A stretch of DNA of 64,000 bases from a bacterium (GTDB taxonomy: Bacteria; Actinomycetota; Acidimicrobiia; Spongiisociales; ZC4RG35): NCBI GenBank assembly GCA_028819345.1, contig JAPPLW010000105.1:1-64000 (forward strand), given 5' to 3'. How positions within the stretch are numbered: the first letter of the stretch is position 1; each line of letters begins with the position of its first letter. The translations under genes and the position numbers were made by a program. This document shows, one piece after another, positions 26,435-35,695 of this stretch. The notes under the pieces are model-generated. The model was not told the origin of the DNA. It saw only the letters and a program-made list of their open reading frames with translations, and made no database searches.

Positions 26435-27040
26435 TCACTCGATTCTCATCGGGGCTTCGCGTTCTATGAACAGTTCCTCGTCCCGTCCCGTGAAGAATGC
26501 CGCCAGCCGTATCAGGGAGGCCAGCGCCTGCATTCCCAGGAGTATGAACGCCACCAGGATCATCGCCTTGATCGGCGCCCGGGGGAGACCTCCGGGATCG
26601 GGAGACATCTCCCAGTGCAGCCACGAGTCCCGGACCGGCTTCCACGAAACCCAGATAGCGAGCAGGGTGAACGGCACCAGGCCGACCAGGTGTCCGATCA
26701 GGTCGATCCTGGCCTTGACCCGGTCACTGCGCTCGGCATACCAGAAGTCGACCCGCACGTTGCCGTCGTAGCGGAGCAGGTAGGGGAACATCAAGAGGAA
26801 TATCAGCCCGTACAGGTACCACTGGGCCTCGATCCACGTGTTGTTGACGAGCTGGGCCTGCACGTATTGGCCCACGTAGCGAAGGAACACGTTCAAAAAG
26901 CCGATGGGGACGAGGATCAACACCAGCGCCCGGGCCATCCACCCCGCCGCATCGGTCAGGCCGTCGGCGACCCTTATATAGGTCTGCGCCGTCCAGTCGG
27001 TTACCTTGGCGACAGCCCCCAGGGCGGGAGGGACTTTCAA
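26435..27040 (-). CDS. dctQ: TRAP transporter small permease (DctQ family)
   Basis: The 201-residue protein has four hydrophobic segments, the normal DctQ count, with a conserved N-terminal [29 protein letters not shown]-like helix and a [15 protein letters not shown] second segment. It pairs with DctM to form the membrane part. The start is TTG at 27040, preceded at a good distance by AAGGAG. It is the first gene of the dctQ-dctM operon. Confidence 0.9.
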   Translation of the reverse strand: MKVPPALGAVAKVTDWTAQTYIRVADGLTDAAGWMARALVLILVPIGFLNVFLRYVGQYVQAQLVNNTWIEAQWYLYGLIFLLMFPYLLRYDGNVRVDFWYAERSDRVKARIDLIGHLVGLVPFTLLAIWVSWKPVRDSWLHWEMSPDPGGLPRAPIKAMILVAFILLGMQALASLIRLAAFFTGRDEELFIEREAPMRIE

Positions 27041-27181
27041 ACGCTCGCTCCTTTCGCCCGGCGGAGATTAGCCGGTCAAGTCCACGGCTGGGCAATGGCC
27101 GGCTTGCACGCCAGCCTACCACCGGCGGCTCCCGCGTCCTCCAAAAGGGTTCCCGACAGAGGGTGGGGCCGCCCCGGCCGC

Positions 27182-29695
27182 TCAGCGGACTCCCAACTCG
27201 TCGGGACCGATCAGCACCTCCCGGGCCTTGGAACCGAGGGAGGGTCCCACCACCCCGCGCCGCTCCAGGATGTCCATCAGACGGCCGGCCCTGGCGAACC
27301 CGACCCGCAGCTTTCTCTGCAGCATGGACGTGGAGCCGAGTTGGGAGCGAACCACCAGATCCATCGCCTGTCGCAGCAGTTCCTCGTCCTCGTCGTCCTC
27401 GGGCGCCGCCCCGGCCGACTCCCGGGTGAGAGCCGTCTCCAACAGTTCGTCGACCGACCCATCCGGCCGGCCCTGGCGGGTCACCCAGGAAACCACCCGG
27501 GCTATCTCGGCCTCGTCAACCCAGGCTCCCTGAATCCGCTGCGGCCGGGGTTGGCGGGCGGTCACAACCAGCATGTCGCCCTGTCCCACCAGCTTCTCGG
27601 CGCCCGCCGAGTCTATGATCACCCGGCTGTCGGTCTGGGACGCCACGCTGAACGCCAGCCTGGAAGGGACATTGGCCTTGATCACCCCCGTGATCACGTT
27701 CACGGACGGTCGCTGGGTAGCCAGCACCAGGTGGATGCCGACCGCCCGCGCCATCTGGGCGATGCGCACGATCGCCATCTCCACCTCTCGTCCGGCGACC
27801 ATCATCAAGTCGTTGAGTTCATCCACCACCACCACCAGATACGGGAAGAGATCGAACTCCTCGGGTTCCAGCGCCCCCATCTGCCACTTCGCCGCGTAGC
27901 CGGAGATGTCCCGCACCTCCGCCTCGGCCAGCAGGTCGTAGCGGCGGTCCATCTCGGCCACGACCCACTTGAGCCCCTCCGCGGCCTTCTTCGGATCGGT
28001 GATCACCCGGGTGAGCAGATGGGGCGCGCCCTCGTACTGGCGCAATTCCACCCGTTTGGGATCCACCAGGATCAATTTGAGATCCTCGGGACTGGTCCTG
28101 GTCAGGAGGGAGGTGATCATCGAGTTGATGCAGGACGACTTGCCGGCCCCGGTGGCCCCGGCGATCAGCACATGGGGAAGTTCGGCCAGGTCGAGGAAAC
28201 ACGGCTTGCCGCTGATGTCCATCCCCAGCCCCACCACCAGGGGACTGTGATCCTCCCGGGCCTCGGGGCTGGACAGGATGTCACCCAGCCTCACCAGCCG
28301 CCGCTGCACGTTGGGCACCTCCACCCCGATCGCCGAGCGGCCCGGGATGGGAACCAGCAGCCTCACATCCGGCGTGGCCAGGGCATAGGCGATGTCATTG
28401 GAGAGAGCCGAGAGTTTCTGCACCTTCACCCCGGGCGCCAGTTCGATCTCGAAACGAGTGACCGACGGCCCCGAGACCACCCCCGTGATCCGGGCATCCA
28501 CGCCGTGGTCGGAGAGCGCCTTGCGCAGGGCGGCCGCCGTGGTCTTCAGTCCTTCGGAGTTGCCTGTCGCCTTTCCTCCCTTTCTCAGCAGGTGGAGCGG
28601 GGGAAGTAGGTACTCCGAGGATGGAGCGGTCCCCCCGCTCGGGGCGGTCTTTACATCGGGAGCAGGATCCGCCGGTGCGTCTCCCGACCCGCTCACCCGC
28701 CCGTTTTGCCCGGCCAGGTCCGAACCGCCCGGCTGGGGGTCCTCCACCACCTGCAGGCGGGGAGAGCCCGGTACGACTGTCTCGGTCTCCGGATCCCCTT
28801 CCAACACCTCGAGAACCTCCGCGTCCGGAACCACGGGATCGGGATCGGGATCGGCGTCCGGAACCTCCAACACCTGAGCGATTGGCCACGGCCCCGATCC
28901 GAGGGAACTCTTCCTCCATCCCCGGCGTTTCCCGGCGGGCTTGACCGGGGCCCTTGCGGCGGTCGACGACGAGTTCGGTGTCGAGGCCGCCACCGCCTTG
29001 GAGATGCGGGAGACGGCCCGGCGCCGGCGAAACACCCGGGGCGCCCACATCATCAACTCTCCCAAGGCGACGAAGAACTCCCGCAGCGGCGTCCTGCTGA
29101 CCATCAGGACGCTCATGGTCACTCCCCCCACCAGGATCACGAAGGTGGAGGCGTATCCGATCGATCGATGGAGAGGAAAGGCGATCAGCGCGCCCACCGC
29201 CCCGCCTCGTTCTCCGATGACCTCGGCCCCGCTGGCCAGGGATGCGGCGCCGGTCAGGAGATGGAACAGCCCCAGGGTGGAGAAGAAAAACACCATCACT
29301 GCGAAGAAGAGCCGCCGCTTGCTCAGTGCCGGCTTCCCCAAAACCAGCACCAGGCCCATTCCCAGCAGCGCGAGGGGGGTCAGGGCGGACCACTGGCCGA
29401 ACAGGTACGTAAACGCGGTCTTGACCGCTCCCCCCGCCGGCCCTCCGGCGCCCACCAGAAACAGGGTGAGGATCACCGAGAACAGCACGAGGATTACTCC
29501 CCACGCCTCGGGGCCCACCTTGCCCATCCGGGAGGAGGCGGCAGACCACAGCCGACTCCGCAGCGGTAACTTGGGCTGGGGCGGGCTCACCGGCCGCCGG
29601 GGTGCCGACTTCCCTTTGACCGGCTTCTTGGTTTTCTTGGAGGACACCCGCCTCCGCCCGCTCTGCCTCCGACGGGTGGGCGTCCTGGTACCCAC
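27182..29695 (-). CDS. ftsK: FtsK/SpoIIIE DNA translocase
   Basis: FtsK moves chromosomal DNA through the closing septum. This 837-residue form has a basic N-terminus, about four transmembrane segments in residues 65-215, a Pro/Gly/Asp/Glu-rich linker, and the motor domain. The motor shows Walker A IAGATGAGKSSCINSM near residue 515, VVVVDELNDLM (Walker B), ATQRPSVNVITGVIKANVP and the DSRVIID...GAEKLVGQGDML region. A C-terminal winged-helix gamma domain (LRVGFARAGRLMDILERRGVVGPSLGSKAREVL region) would read KOPS-type sites. The start appears to be GTG at 29695. rnhB follows upstream on the same strand 45 bp away. Confidence 0.96.
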   Translation of the reverse strand: MGTRTPTRRRQSGRRRVSSKKTKKPVKGKSAPRRPVSPPQPKLPLRSRLWSAASSRMGKVGPEAWGVILVLFSVILTLFLVGAGGPAGGAVKTAFTYLFGQWSALTPLALLGMGLVLVLGKPALSKRRLFFAVMVFFFSTLGLFHLLTGAASLASGAEVIGERGGAVGALIAFPLHRSIGYASTFVILVGGVTMSVLMVSRTPLREFFVALGELMMWAPRVFRRRRAVSRISKAVAASTPNSSSTAARAPVKPAGKRRGWRKSSLGSGPWPIAQVLEVPDADPDPDPVVPDAEVLEVLEGDPETETVVPGSPRLQVVEDPQPGGSDLAGQNGRVSGSGDAPADPAPDVKTAPSGGTAPSSEYLLPPLHLLRKGGKATGNSEGLKTTAAALRKALSDHGVDARITGVVSGPSVTRFEIELAPGVKVQKLSALSNDIAYALATPDVRLLVPIPGRSAIGVEVPNVQRRLVRLGDILSSPEAREDHSPLVVGLGMDISGKPCFLDLAELPHVLIAGATGAGKSSCINSMITSLLTRTSPEDLKLILVDPKRVELRQYEGAPHLLTRVITDPKKAAEGLKWVVAEMDRRYDLLAEAEVRDISGYAAKWQMGALEPEEFDLFPYLVVVVDELNDLMMVAGREVEMAIVRIAQMARAVGIHLVLATQRPSVNVITGVIKANVPSRLAFSVASQTDSRVIIDSAGAEKLVGQGDMLVVTARQPRPQRIQGAWVDEAEIARVVSWVTRQGRPDGSVDELLETALTRESAGAAPEDDEDEELLRQAMDLVVRSQLGSTSMLQRKLRVGFARAGRLMDILERRGVVGPSLGSKAREVLIGPDELGVR

Positions 29696-29740
29696 GTTGT
29701 GCTAGGACATTCTAGGTCTCCGGAACCCGCTCACCAACGT

Positions 29741-30517
29741 TTATTTGGCGGGACCGGCGCGGGCGGGAGGCGGGAAGAGGTGGGCTCGGGACGGTGAGTC
29801 CTCGAAGGGGAGGACGCCCTGGGAGTCGGGACGGCGGTAGCGGGGAACGCCCGTCCAGACCAGACCTTCCATGAACACCCAGGACCTGCGATGGATGGCG
29901 CTCGGACCGACGGCGTGCAGAGCCGCCCGGTGCACCGGACACGGGTACCCCTTGTTGTCCTCGAAGTTGTATGCGGGAAAGCGGGAGGACTCGGTGATCA
30001 TCATCCGGTCGCGGGTCACCTTGGCCAGGACCGAGGCGGCGGCGATCGAGAGGGACGTTCGATCGCCCCCCACTATCCGGCGGGTGCTCCGATGGCCCAC
30101 GAAGTCCCAACGGCCGTCCACCAGCACCCCGTCCACCGGGACACCCAGCCCGGCCAGGGCTCGACGTGCCGCGAGCCGCTGGGCCTCGGACATCCCCAGT
30201 CGGTCACACTCCGCCGCGCTGGCGTGCCCCACCGCCCAGGCCAGACACCAACCGGCGATCCGGTCGAAGAGAGCCTCCCGCTCCGAGGGCTTGAGGAGCT
30301 TGGAGTCCCGGACCTTGTAGACCCGCCGATTCCGGGGCGCCACCACCGCCCCCACGGTGATCGGCCCCGCCCAGGCTCCCCTGCCCACCTCGTCCATCCC
30401 GGCCACCACCTCCCGGCCCGCCTCCCACATCTCCCGCTCCGCCTTCAACCCCGGGGGACGAGCAGCGATGGACTTGCGCAAGCGCGGTACGGTGGTGGTC
30501 ACCACCCGACCCAGCAT
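29741..30517 (-). CDS. rnhB: ribonuclease HII
   Basis: RNase HII removes RNA from RNA/DNA hybrids and single ribonucleotides from DNA. The signature AGMDEVGRGAWAGP holds the first catalytic Asp-Glu pair. DSKLLKPSER, VDGRWDFV and ASVLAKVTRDRMM supply the other conserved residues. The open frame begins further upstream, but ATG 30517 (MLGRVVTTT) gives a natural 258-residue protein. The C-terminal tail is longer than in many bacteria and Pro/Arg-rich. It lies upstream of ftsK on the same strand. Confidence 0.94.
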   Translation of the reverse strand: MLGRVVTTTVPRLRKSIAARPPGLKAEREMWEAGREVVAGMDEVGRGAWAGPITVGAVVAPRNRRVYKVRDSKLLKPSEREALFDRIAGWCLAWAVGHASAAECDRLGMSEAQRLAARRALAGLGVPVDGVLVDGRWDFVGHRSTRRIVGGDRTSLSIAAASVLAKVTRDRMMITESSRFPAYNFEDNKGYPCPVHRAALHAVGPSAIHRRSWVFMEGLVWTGVPRYRRPDSQGVLPFEDSPSRAHLFPPPARAGPAK

Positions 30518-30897
30518 AGACGCGCCCGTCTCCCCAGGGGGGCCTTGCAGACAGCCGTTGCCGCCTCCCGGAGCCGCCTCCATCACCAAAGGTGGAAAAA
30601 CATTTCGCAGTTGCGGAAAAACCCGGGGAACACGACCTGGCCGAGTGTCTCACCACCCGAGCACACTGTCTGCAACAAACATCACAAGTGGCCCGGACCG
30701 TTTCGATCATCATCAAGCCTCCCGTCCCGCAGATGACCACTGACCATCCACGGGCAGGGAGCAATCTAGCTGACGACCAGATCCTCGGTTTCGGATCGGC
30801 CTGCGCCCATTCGAAAAATTTGACCGGAAAGGCGGCGGCGGGTCGGGAGGGGAAACCCAAGAATTAATACACGGCTGGCTACGCTGCGGCGCCGGCC
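30518..30897. other. 380-bp intergenic region between rnhB and the YqgE gene
   Basis: A plus-strand frame opens at GTG 30592 for 91 codons, but it has no ribosome binding site and no recognisable family, so I do not call it. A small near-palindrome (TTTCGCAGTTGCGGAAA, near 30604-30620) lies about 90 bp upstream of the rnhB start and could be regulatory. Otherwise nothing convincing is seen; the rnhB promoter should be here. Confidence 0.35.
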
Positions 30898-31434
30898 TCA
30901 GTTGAGTTCGGGGTCGAGCGGCATGGAGGCCAGGAGAGCGATTTGCCCGCCCTGGCGGCTCAGGACCTCGGCCCAGAGGTCGCCGGGAACCGAGGAGAAT
31001 ACATCCCTGGCGAAGGCCGGTACGGTGATCCAGGACTCCTCTTCGATCTCCTCCTCGAGTTGGCCGGGCCCCCATCCGGCGTAACCGGCGAAGACCCGCA
31101 CGCGGCCGTCCGTCAGGTCCGCTTGGTCCTCACCGAAGTTGACCATGCCGAGCCCCGGAATGGGGGTGGAGTTCGCTCCGGCGTCCGCACTCTCCCGTAG
31201 CCCGATGGCGACCGTCTGCTCCACCGGGCCGCCGTAGAAGACGACCTCGGGAGACGCCAGGGTGTCCACCCACTCGGGTAGGTAATCGGCGACCGGCAAC
31301 TCGCTGGGACGGTTTATCACCACTCCCATCGCGCCCTGGCCATCATGGTTCAGCATCACCACCACCGTGCGGACAAAGTTGGGGTCCACCAGCCGGGGCG
31401 AGGCAACCAGGAGCTGTCCCGCCAGATTATCCAC
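30898..31434 (-). CDS. YqgE/AlgH (UPF0301) family protein
   Basis: This small protein of 178 residues matches the UPF0301 pattern: LAGQLLVASPRLVDPNFVRTVVV at the start, GVVINRPSELPV, and VFYGGPV with VFAGYAGWGPGQLEEEI. The family fold is known but its function is not settled. The frame is open further upstream across the start of the divergent gene; I place the start at GTG 31434 (VDNLAGQLL), which matches where relatives begin. The start lies 42 bp from that of the divergent adenosine deaminase gene. Confidence 0.88.
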   Translation of the reverse strand: MDNLAGQLLVASPRLVDPNFVRTVVVMLNHDGQGAMGVVINRPSELPVADYLPEWVDTLASPEVVFYGGPVEQTVAIGLRESADAGANSTPIPGLGMVNFGEDQADLTDGRVRVFAGYAGWGPGQLEEEIEEESWITVPAFARDVFSSVPGDLWAEVLSRQGGQIALLASMPLDPELN

Positions 31435-31476
31435 TTCCCTAATGTTGGCGCGAACCGCCCTCCAATAAAAGCCACC

Positions 31477-32532
31477 ATGCGTCACCTTCCCAAAGTAATT
31501 CTGCATGAGCACCTCGACGGCAGCCTCCGCCCCCGCACGCTCCACCGGCTGGCCGAGAGGACGGGCCACCCCCTCCCGGTGAAGATGCCGGACCTCCTGG
31601 GGGAATGGTTTCACCAATCCGGCGCCCACAGCCTGGAGCGGTACCTGGAGGCCTTCTCCCACACGGTGGGGGTCATGCAGGACGCCGACGCCCTGAGGCG
31701 GGTGGCCTCCGAGGCGGTGGAGGATCTCTCCTCCCATTCGGTGGTGTACGCCGAGATCCGCTTCGCCCCCCATCTCCACACCCTTGGAGGCATGAGCTCC
31801 GCCCAGGTCGTCCAGTCGGTGGCCGAAGGACTCTCCGAAGCCGCGGACCGCACGGGTATGGGGTGGTCGCTGATCCTGTGTTCTCTCCGCCAGACCTCCA
31901 CCTCCCTCGAGACGGCTCGACTCGCCGCGCGGACCTCATCGCTGGACGTGACGGGCTTCGACCTGGCCGGACCCGAGGCGGGGTATCCGGCCGTGGAGCA
32001 CCTGCCGGCTATCGAAGCGGCGCTGGACGCAGGCTTGAGGGTGACGCTCCACGCCGGAGAGGCGGCGGGGTTTCTGAGCATCCGGGACGCGTTGTCATGC
32101 GGTGCGGAGCGGATCGGTCACGGGGTGGAGGTGATAGAGGACTGCCGCGTCGACGCCGGCAAGATAACGGAGATGGGACCGGTGGCCACCGAGGTGTTGG
32201 AGCGAGGAGTGCCGCTGGAGGTCTGCATCAAGTCAAACCTGGACACCAAGGGCTGGACACCGGCGCGCCACCCGGTGGGGATGCTGCATCGGGCTGGTTT
32301 CGCCGTGACCCTCAACACCGACAACCGGCTGATGAGCAGCACCACGCCCACCAACGAGTTCCGACTGGCGGCGGACCACCAGGGGTTCGAGGTGGATGAC
32401 CTGGCCCGGGCAACCCGTCGAGCCCTCGAGGCGGCCTTCTGCGACGAGGAGCTGAAGGCCGAGTTGTGGGAGCGGCGGATCGGCCCCACCTACCGGGCCG
32501 AGGGCGCACGCCTCTCCCCCTGGGTCGGTTAG
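31477..32532 (+). CDS. add: adenosine deaminase family protein
   Basis: The 351-residue TIM-barrel deaminase converts adenosine (or a related purine) to inosine. HEHLDGSLRP gives the first two metal-binding His. LHAGEA holds the next His and the catalytic Glu, GHGVEVIED the following His, and LNTDNRLMSSTT the Asp pair. All metal and catalytic residues appear present. Start ATG 31477 (MRHLPKVILHEHLDG) is just after the divergent YqgE start. Some family members act on other substrates (adenine, S-adenosyl derivatives), so the substrate is likely but not certain. It would feed hypoxanthine salvage together with hpt. Confidence 0.92.
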   Translation: MRHLPKVILHEHLDGSLRPRTLHRLAERTGHPLPVKMPDLLGEWFHQSGAHSLERYLEAFSHTVGVMQDADALRRVASEAVEDLSSHSVVYAEIRFAPHLHTLGGMSSAQVVQSVAEGLSEAADRTGMGWSLILCSLRQTSTSLETARLAARTSSLDVTGFDLAGPEAGYPAVEHLPAIEAALDAGLRVTLHAGEAAGFLSIRDALSCGAERIGHGVEVIEDCRVDAGKITEMGPVATEVLERGVPLEVCIKSNLDTKGWTPARHPVGMLHRAGFAVTLNTDNRLMSSTTPTNEFRLAADHQGFEVDDLARATRRALEAAFCDEELKAELWERRIGPTYRAEGARLSPWVG

Positions 32533-32534
32533 CC

Positions 32535-33197
32535 TCACAGCCCTTCCGCCGGCCAGACCCGCTCGCTCCTGCCCAGGAGGGGAGGCCTCTCCCCTGTGGC
32601 CATGCGCGCCACCGTCTCCACCAGGGCGTCGAGCCGTGACCGCGTCTGCCACCAGCCGACCTCGCACAGCATCAGCCCAGGCCATCCGTCCACCGGCCGT
32701 CCGGGAACCGAGAGTTCCTCGGCCACCCCCTCCAGAAGCGGGGCGGGATCGGTGGGCAGCAGCACGGGAAAGCGCCGACCATGGGGGACGGATGGTATGT
32801 GGACACCCCGGATCTGACGGATCCTGCGGACCAGGTAGTCCGCCGCCCGCCGGCAACCCTCCGAAGCCTCGGTCACAGGGCGGCCCGCGGGGAGGGGCGC
32901 CGGGGCGGTCACCCGGCGCACTCGGGGAGCCTCCCGGTAGGGGGAGCGAGCGGCGCACAGCGGGTCCGACCACCACCAGACCTCCGCCCATCCCTCCCCG
33001 GGAGGCAGAGGCTCGTGCAGACCCAACCGGTTGGGACAGGCCATTACCACCCTCACCCGGTTGTGGGGTGGATCTCCCCACACTGTCACCCCTCCCAACA
33101 GGGGAAGGCGCAACACCGGTTCTCGCCAGTTGGAGGAACAACCCGCCGGAACTTCGGAGGGGACCCCGTCCGAGATCCAGACCTCTGTCGCAGCCAC
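32535..33197 (-). CDS. unknown protein coupled to gcvT
   Basis: This 220-residue protein was not recognised. It is rich in Trp, Pro and Arg (WAEVWWWSDPL, CEVGWWQTRSRLD) and has no signal peptide, membrane segment or clear catalytic motif. Its start lies 3 bp after the gcvT stop, so it is probably translated from the same message. The late part (RRFPVLLPTDPAPLLEGVAEELSVPG-like) faintly recalls the small C-terminal domain of PLP-dependent enzymes, but I would not name it. A role with glycine cleavage is suggested only by position. Confidence 0.6.
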   Translation of the reverse strand: MAATEVWISDGVPSEVPAGCSSNWREPVLRLPLLGGVTVWGDPPHNRVRVVMACPNRLGLHEPLPPGEGWAEVWWWSDPLCAARSPYREAPRVRRVTAPAPLPAGRPVTEASEGCRRAADYLVRRIRQIRGVHIPSVPHGRRFPVLLPTDPAPLLEGVAEELSVPGRPVDGWPGLMLCEVGWWQTRSRLDALVETVARMATGERPPLLGRSERVWPAEGL

Positions 33198-33200
33198 GAC

Positions 33201-34247
33201 TCAGCCCCGGCGGTAGAAAGCCCCCTCCACGACCTCGGTGGGGACCCAACGGCCGCGGACCTCCACCTCCAGAGACGCCGCGTCAAAGGGCGTGGACAGG
33301 TACCCGATCCCGATGCCCACCCCCAACATGGGGCTGAAGTTGCCGCTGGTCACCGCGCCGGCGGCCTCGCCCGCTCTGAGGGCGTAACCCTCCCGGGGGA
33401 TGCGGCGGTCGCTCAGGCGGAAGGCGACCAAACGCCTGCGAAGACCCTCCTTCCTGGAACGCTCCAAAGCCTCCCGGCCCACGAAGTCCCGGTTGAACCG
33501 CACCGTCCAATCCAGACCGGCCTCCAACGGCGTGATGTCGTCATTCAAGTCGTGACCCCACAGCATGAGGCCCGCTTCCAGCCGCAACAGGTCGCGGGAG
33601 GCCAGCCCGCAGGGCGTGGCGCCGCCCGCGGTCAGATCCCGGGCCAGCGCCTCGGCGGTCTCGGGATCGGCGATCAACTCCACCCCCCGCTCCCCGGTGT
33701 AGCCGGTTCCCGCCACCCACACCTCCTCGCCCCGGTATGCGGCCTTCATCACCCGGAAGGGACCGGGGACGCTTCCCAGCAGGGCCTCCACCCGTGCGGG
33801 AGCCTCGGGCCCCTGCACCGCGAGGCTGACGGTGACCGGACGCAGGTCCGAAAGGTCGGCCCGGGGCTCGGCCGCGCCGAAGGCCTCCATCACCCGCTCA
33901 TGATTCACCCCGTTGGGCATGACCGTCACCTCGTCGGGGGTGCGTTTCCAGATGATCAGATCATCGATCACCCCACCACGGGAGTTGAGGATCATGGTGT
34001 ACTGGGCCCGCCCGGGGCCGATCCGTTCATGGTCGTTGCACAACAGCCTGGAGAGAGCCGAGTCCCATCCCTCCCCGCCCCATGAGAAGCGGCCCAGGTG
34101 CGATACGTCAAACCATCCGGTCCCTTCCCTCACGGCCCGGTGCTCGGTCAGGGCGGATCCGTATGACAGGGGCATCTCCCATCCCCCGAAGTCCACGAAG
34201 CGGGCGCCAAGCTCCTGGTGATAGTGATGAAGAGGGGACTGGGGCAT
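33201..34247 (-). CDS. gcvT: glycine cleavage system T protein (aminomethyltransferase)
   Basis: GcvT moves the methylene group from the lipoyl-bound aminomethyl of GcvH to tetrahydrofolate, releasing ammonia. The 348-residue protein has FVDFGGWEMPLSYGS at the N-terminus, DVSHLGRFSW, MILNSRGGVIDDLIIWK and VPGTGYTGERGVELI-like text with the conserved Gly-Tyr-Thr-Gly-Glu (AGTGYTGERG). Length and order fit GcvT, although YgfZ-like relatives must be kept in mind; the overall match favours GcvT. gcvH lies 16 kb away; no gcvP is in the window. Confidence 0.9.
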   Translation of the reverse strand: MPQSPLHHYHQELGARFVDFGGWEMPLSYGSALTEHRAVREGTGWFDVSHLGRFSWGGEGWDSALSRLLCNDHERIGPGRAQYTMILNSRGGVIDDLIIWKRTPDEVTVMPNGVNHERVMEAFGAAEPRADLSDLRPVTVSLAVQGPEAPARVEALLGSVPGPFRVMKAAYRGEEVWVAGTGYTGERGVELIADPETAEALARDLTAGGATPCGLASRDLLRLEAGLMLWGHDLNDDITPLEAGLDWTVRFNRDFVGREALERSRKEGLRRRLVAFRLSDRRIPREGYALRAGEAAGAVTSGNFSPMLGVGIGIGYLSTPFDAASLEVEVRGRWVPTEVVEGAFYRRG

Positions 34248-34327
34248 TGTCCTTGACCGAAGAGACGAATCGAGTCCGTAGTCTAAGGGCGTCCGGCGGT
34301 CCGGGAGTCAACGGGACGGTCGGGCGC

Positions 34328-34813
34328 CTAGATGACCTCCGACTGCGACGGGGAGGCGCGGTACCCCTCCTCGACCTCCGATGTCCTGGACAGTTGGTGA
34401 ACCTCTCCGGCAACCTCTTCCACCAGCGGACCCAGGGCCACCCCGAACACCCCCTGGCCCTTCTGAAGAAGGTCGATCACCTCTTCGGGACTCCTCAAGG
34501 CGTATATCGAGGCGCCGTCGGACGCCAGGGTCACCTCGCCGTCATCCCAACTCCAGGAACTCTTCTGATTGGACAGCGCCGCGAAGGCCGACCTGATCCG
34601 CCTGAGGTCCATTCCGGCATCCAGGAGCCTCTTGATCACCTTCAGTTGCACCAGGTCGGCAAAGGAATACAGGCGTTGGCTACCCGACCCTCTGGCCTGC
34701 TGTAGGGAGGGCACCATGAATCCCGTGCGGGCCCAATAGTCCAACTGCCGGTAGGTGATGCCCACCATCCGACAGACCTGGGGAGCTCGATAGCCCTTTT
34801 CCGCTTGGTTCAC
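34328..34813 (-). CDS. MerR-family regulator (Rv1830-like position)
   Basis: The 161-residue protein has a MerR winged helix (YRAPQVCRMVGITYRQLDYWARTGFMVPS) and a following helix with FADLVQLKVIKRLLDAGMDLRRI. It lacks the cysteines of metal sensors. The C-terminal part is Asp/Glu-rich. In Mycobacterium a similar MerR gene follows a DUF151 gene, as it does here (34917-35456). Its ligand and targets are not shown by the sequence. Confidence 0.88.
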   Translation of the reverse strand: MNQAEKGYRAPQVCRMVGITYRQLDYWARTGFMVPSLQQARGSGSQRLYSFADLVQLKVIKRLLDAGMDLRRIRSAFAALSNQKSSWSWDDGEVTLASDGASIYALRSPEEVIDLLQKGQGVFGVALGPLVEEVAGEVHQLSRTSEVEEGYRASPSQSEVI

Positions 34814-34916
34814 CGCCTTACTCCTTTGTGATTACAGACCGGTGATTTACCGAAGCACGAACCATACAGGCTCCACCTCCCATTTCCAACCATCTCCCGA
34901 AACGGGATGGGCGCCC

Positions 34917-35456
34917 TCAGGGAGAAGCCGGGTCCTGGTCGGGATCGTCCGGACCCACCGCAGGCCCTCCGGACGAGAAGTCCTCCGGGCTGACGGCCTC
35001 CAGGAAACGCCGGAATTCCTCGATCTGTTCCTCGGGCTCCTCGGCCGCCTTGATCATCACCCCGGCCTCGTCCAGCACTTCGTGGTGGGCGAACAACGGC
35101 GCCTCGGTTCTCACCGCCAGCGCGATGGCGTCCGAAGGGCGACAGGAGACCGTCACCTCTCCCCCGCCGGTGGTCAGCACCAACTCGGCGTAGAACACAT
35201 TGTCTCGGACCTCGGTCACCACCGCCCTGTCCACCTCCGCCCCCAGCGATTCCACCGCCATCCGCAACAGGTCATGGGTGAGCGGTCGGGGCGGCACCAT
35301 CTCCTCCAACGCCGCCACGATCGCGGTGGCCTCGACCGCCCCGATCCAGATCGGAAGGTATCTCTCCCCCTCGGCTTCCTTGAGCAAGACAACCGGGGTA
35401 GCCGAGGAGAACCCGACCTGGACGCCGTCAATGGCCATTGGAATGTTTTCCGACAT
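34917..35456 (-). CDS. DUF151 bifunctional nuclease-family protein (Rv1829-like)
   Basis: The 179-residue protein has the DUF151 core: LPIWIGAVEATAIVAAL, PRPLTHDLLRM, SCRPSDAIALAVR. Plant and archaeal relatives cleave RNA and DNA, but bacterial roles are uncertain. An acidic Pro/Glu tail ends the protein. Start ATG 35456 is taken as the first in frame; ATG 35438 (MAIDGVQVG) is a good alternative. Its start lies 12 bp from a remnant of the hpt 3' end, suggesting hpt was once directly upstream. Confidence 0.88.
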   Translation of the reverse strand: MSENIPMAIDGVQVGFSSATPVVLLKEAEGERYLPIWIGAVEATAIVAALEEMVPPRPLTHDLLRMAVESLGAEVDRAVVTEVRDNVFYAELVLTTGGGEVTVSCRPSDAIALAVRTEAPLFAHHEVLDEAGVMIKAAEEPEEQIEEFRRFLEAVSPEDFSSGGPAVGPDDPDQDPASP

Positions 35457-35468
35457 CGCCAGCCGATA

Positions 35469-35590
35469 CTACCTCTCCGCAAACACCTGACGGTCGAGAA
35501 TGTGGGGATCGGTTTCGAGAGCCGGCCGGTCCAAAACCGCCCAATCGAAGGGACCCCCCGATGGCAGCCATCTCTCTCGAGGCCGTAGCC
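35469..35590. repeat. left copy of a direct repeat: remnant of the hpt 3' end
   Basis: This segment aligns by eye with 46554-46676, the last roughly 40 codons of the intact hpt gene, in the same orientation. Roughly five of six positions agree. The match begins exactly at the hpt stop codon (CTA on the plus strand), and there is a one-base deletion near 35544 that breaks the reading frame. Identity is strongest in the first 45 bases (only three differences) and fades towards 35590. It lies directly upstream of the DUF151 gene and left of the purine operon. Confidence 0.85.
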
Positions 35591-35695
35591 GCGCTCTGCC
35601 CGGCCCGCATCACCGCGCAGCCGCCGGATCCCAAGGGGGCCGGGGCCGGCGGGAATACACCTCATCGGCCGTTGCCCCGGCTAAGTTCGGTATGC

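Noticed and set aside
30592-30867. A 91-codon plus-strand frame in the rnhB-YqgE gap
   Set aside because: No ribosome binding site and no recognised family; kept only as a note in the intergenic entry.
34248-34327. Possible glycine riboswitch upstream of gcvT, and likewise before gcvH
   Set aside because: Neither leader shows the paired aptamer pattern; the gcvT leader is only about 80 bp.
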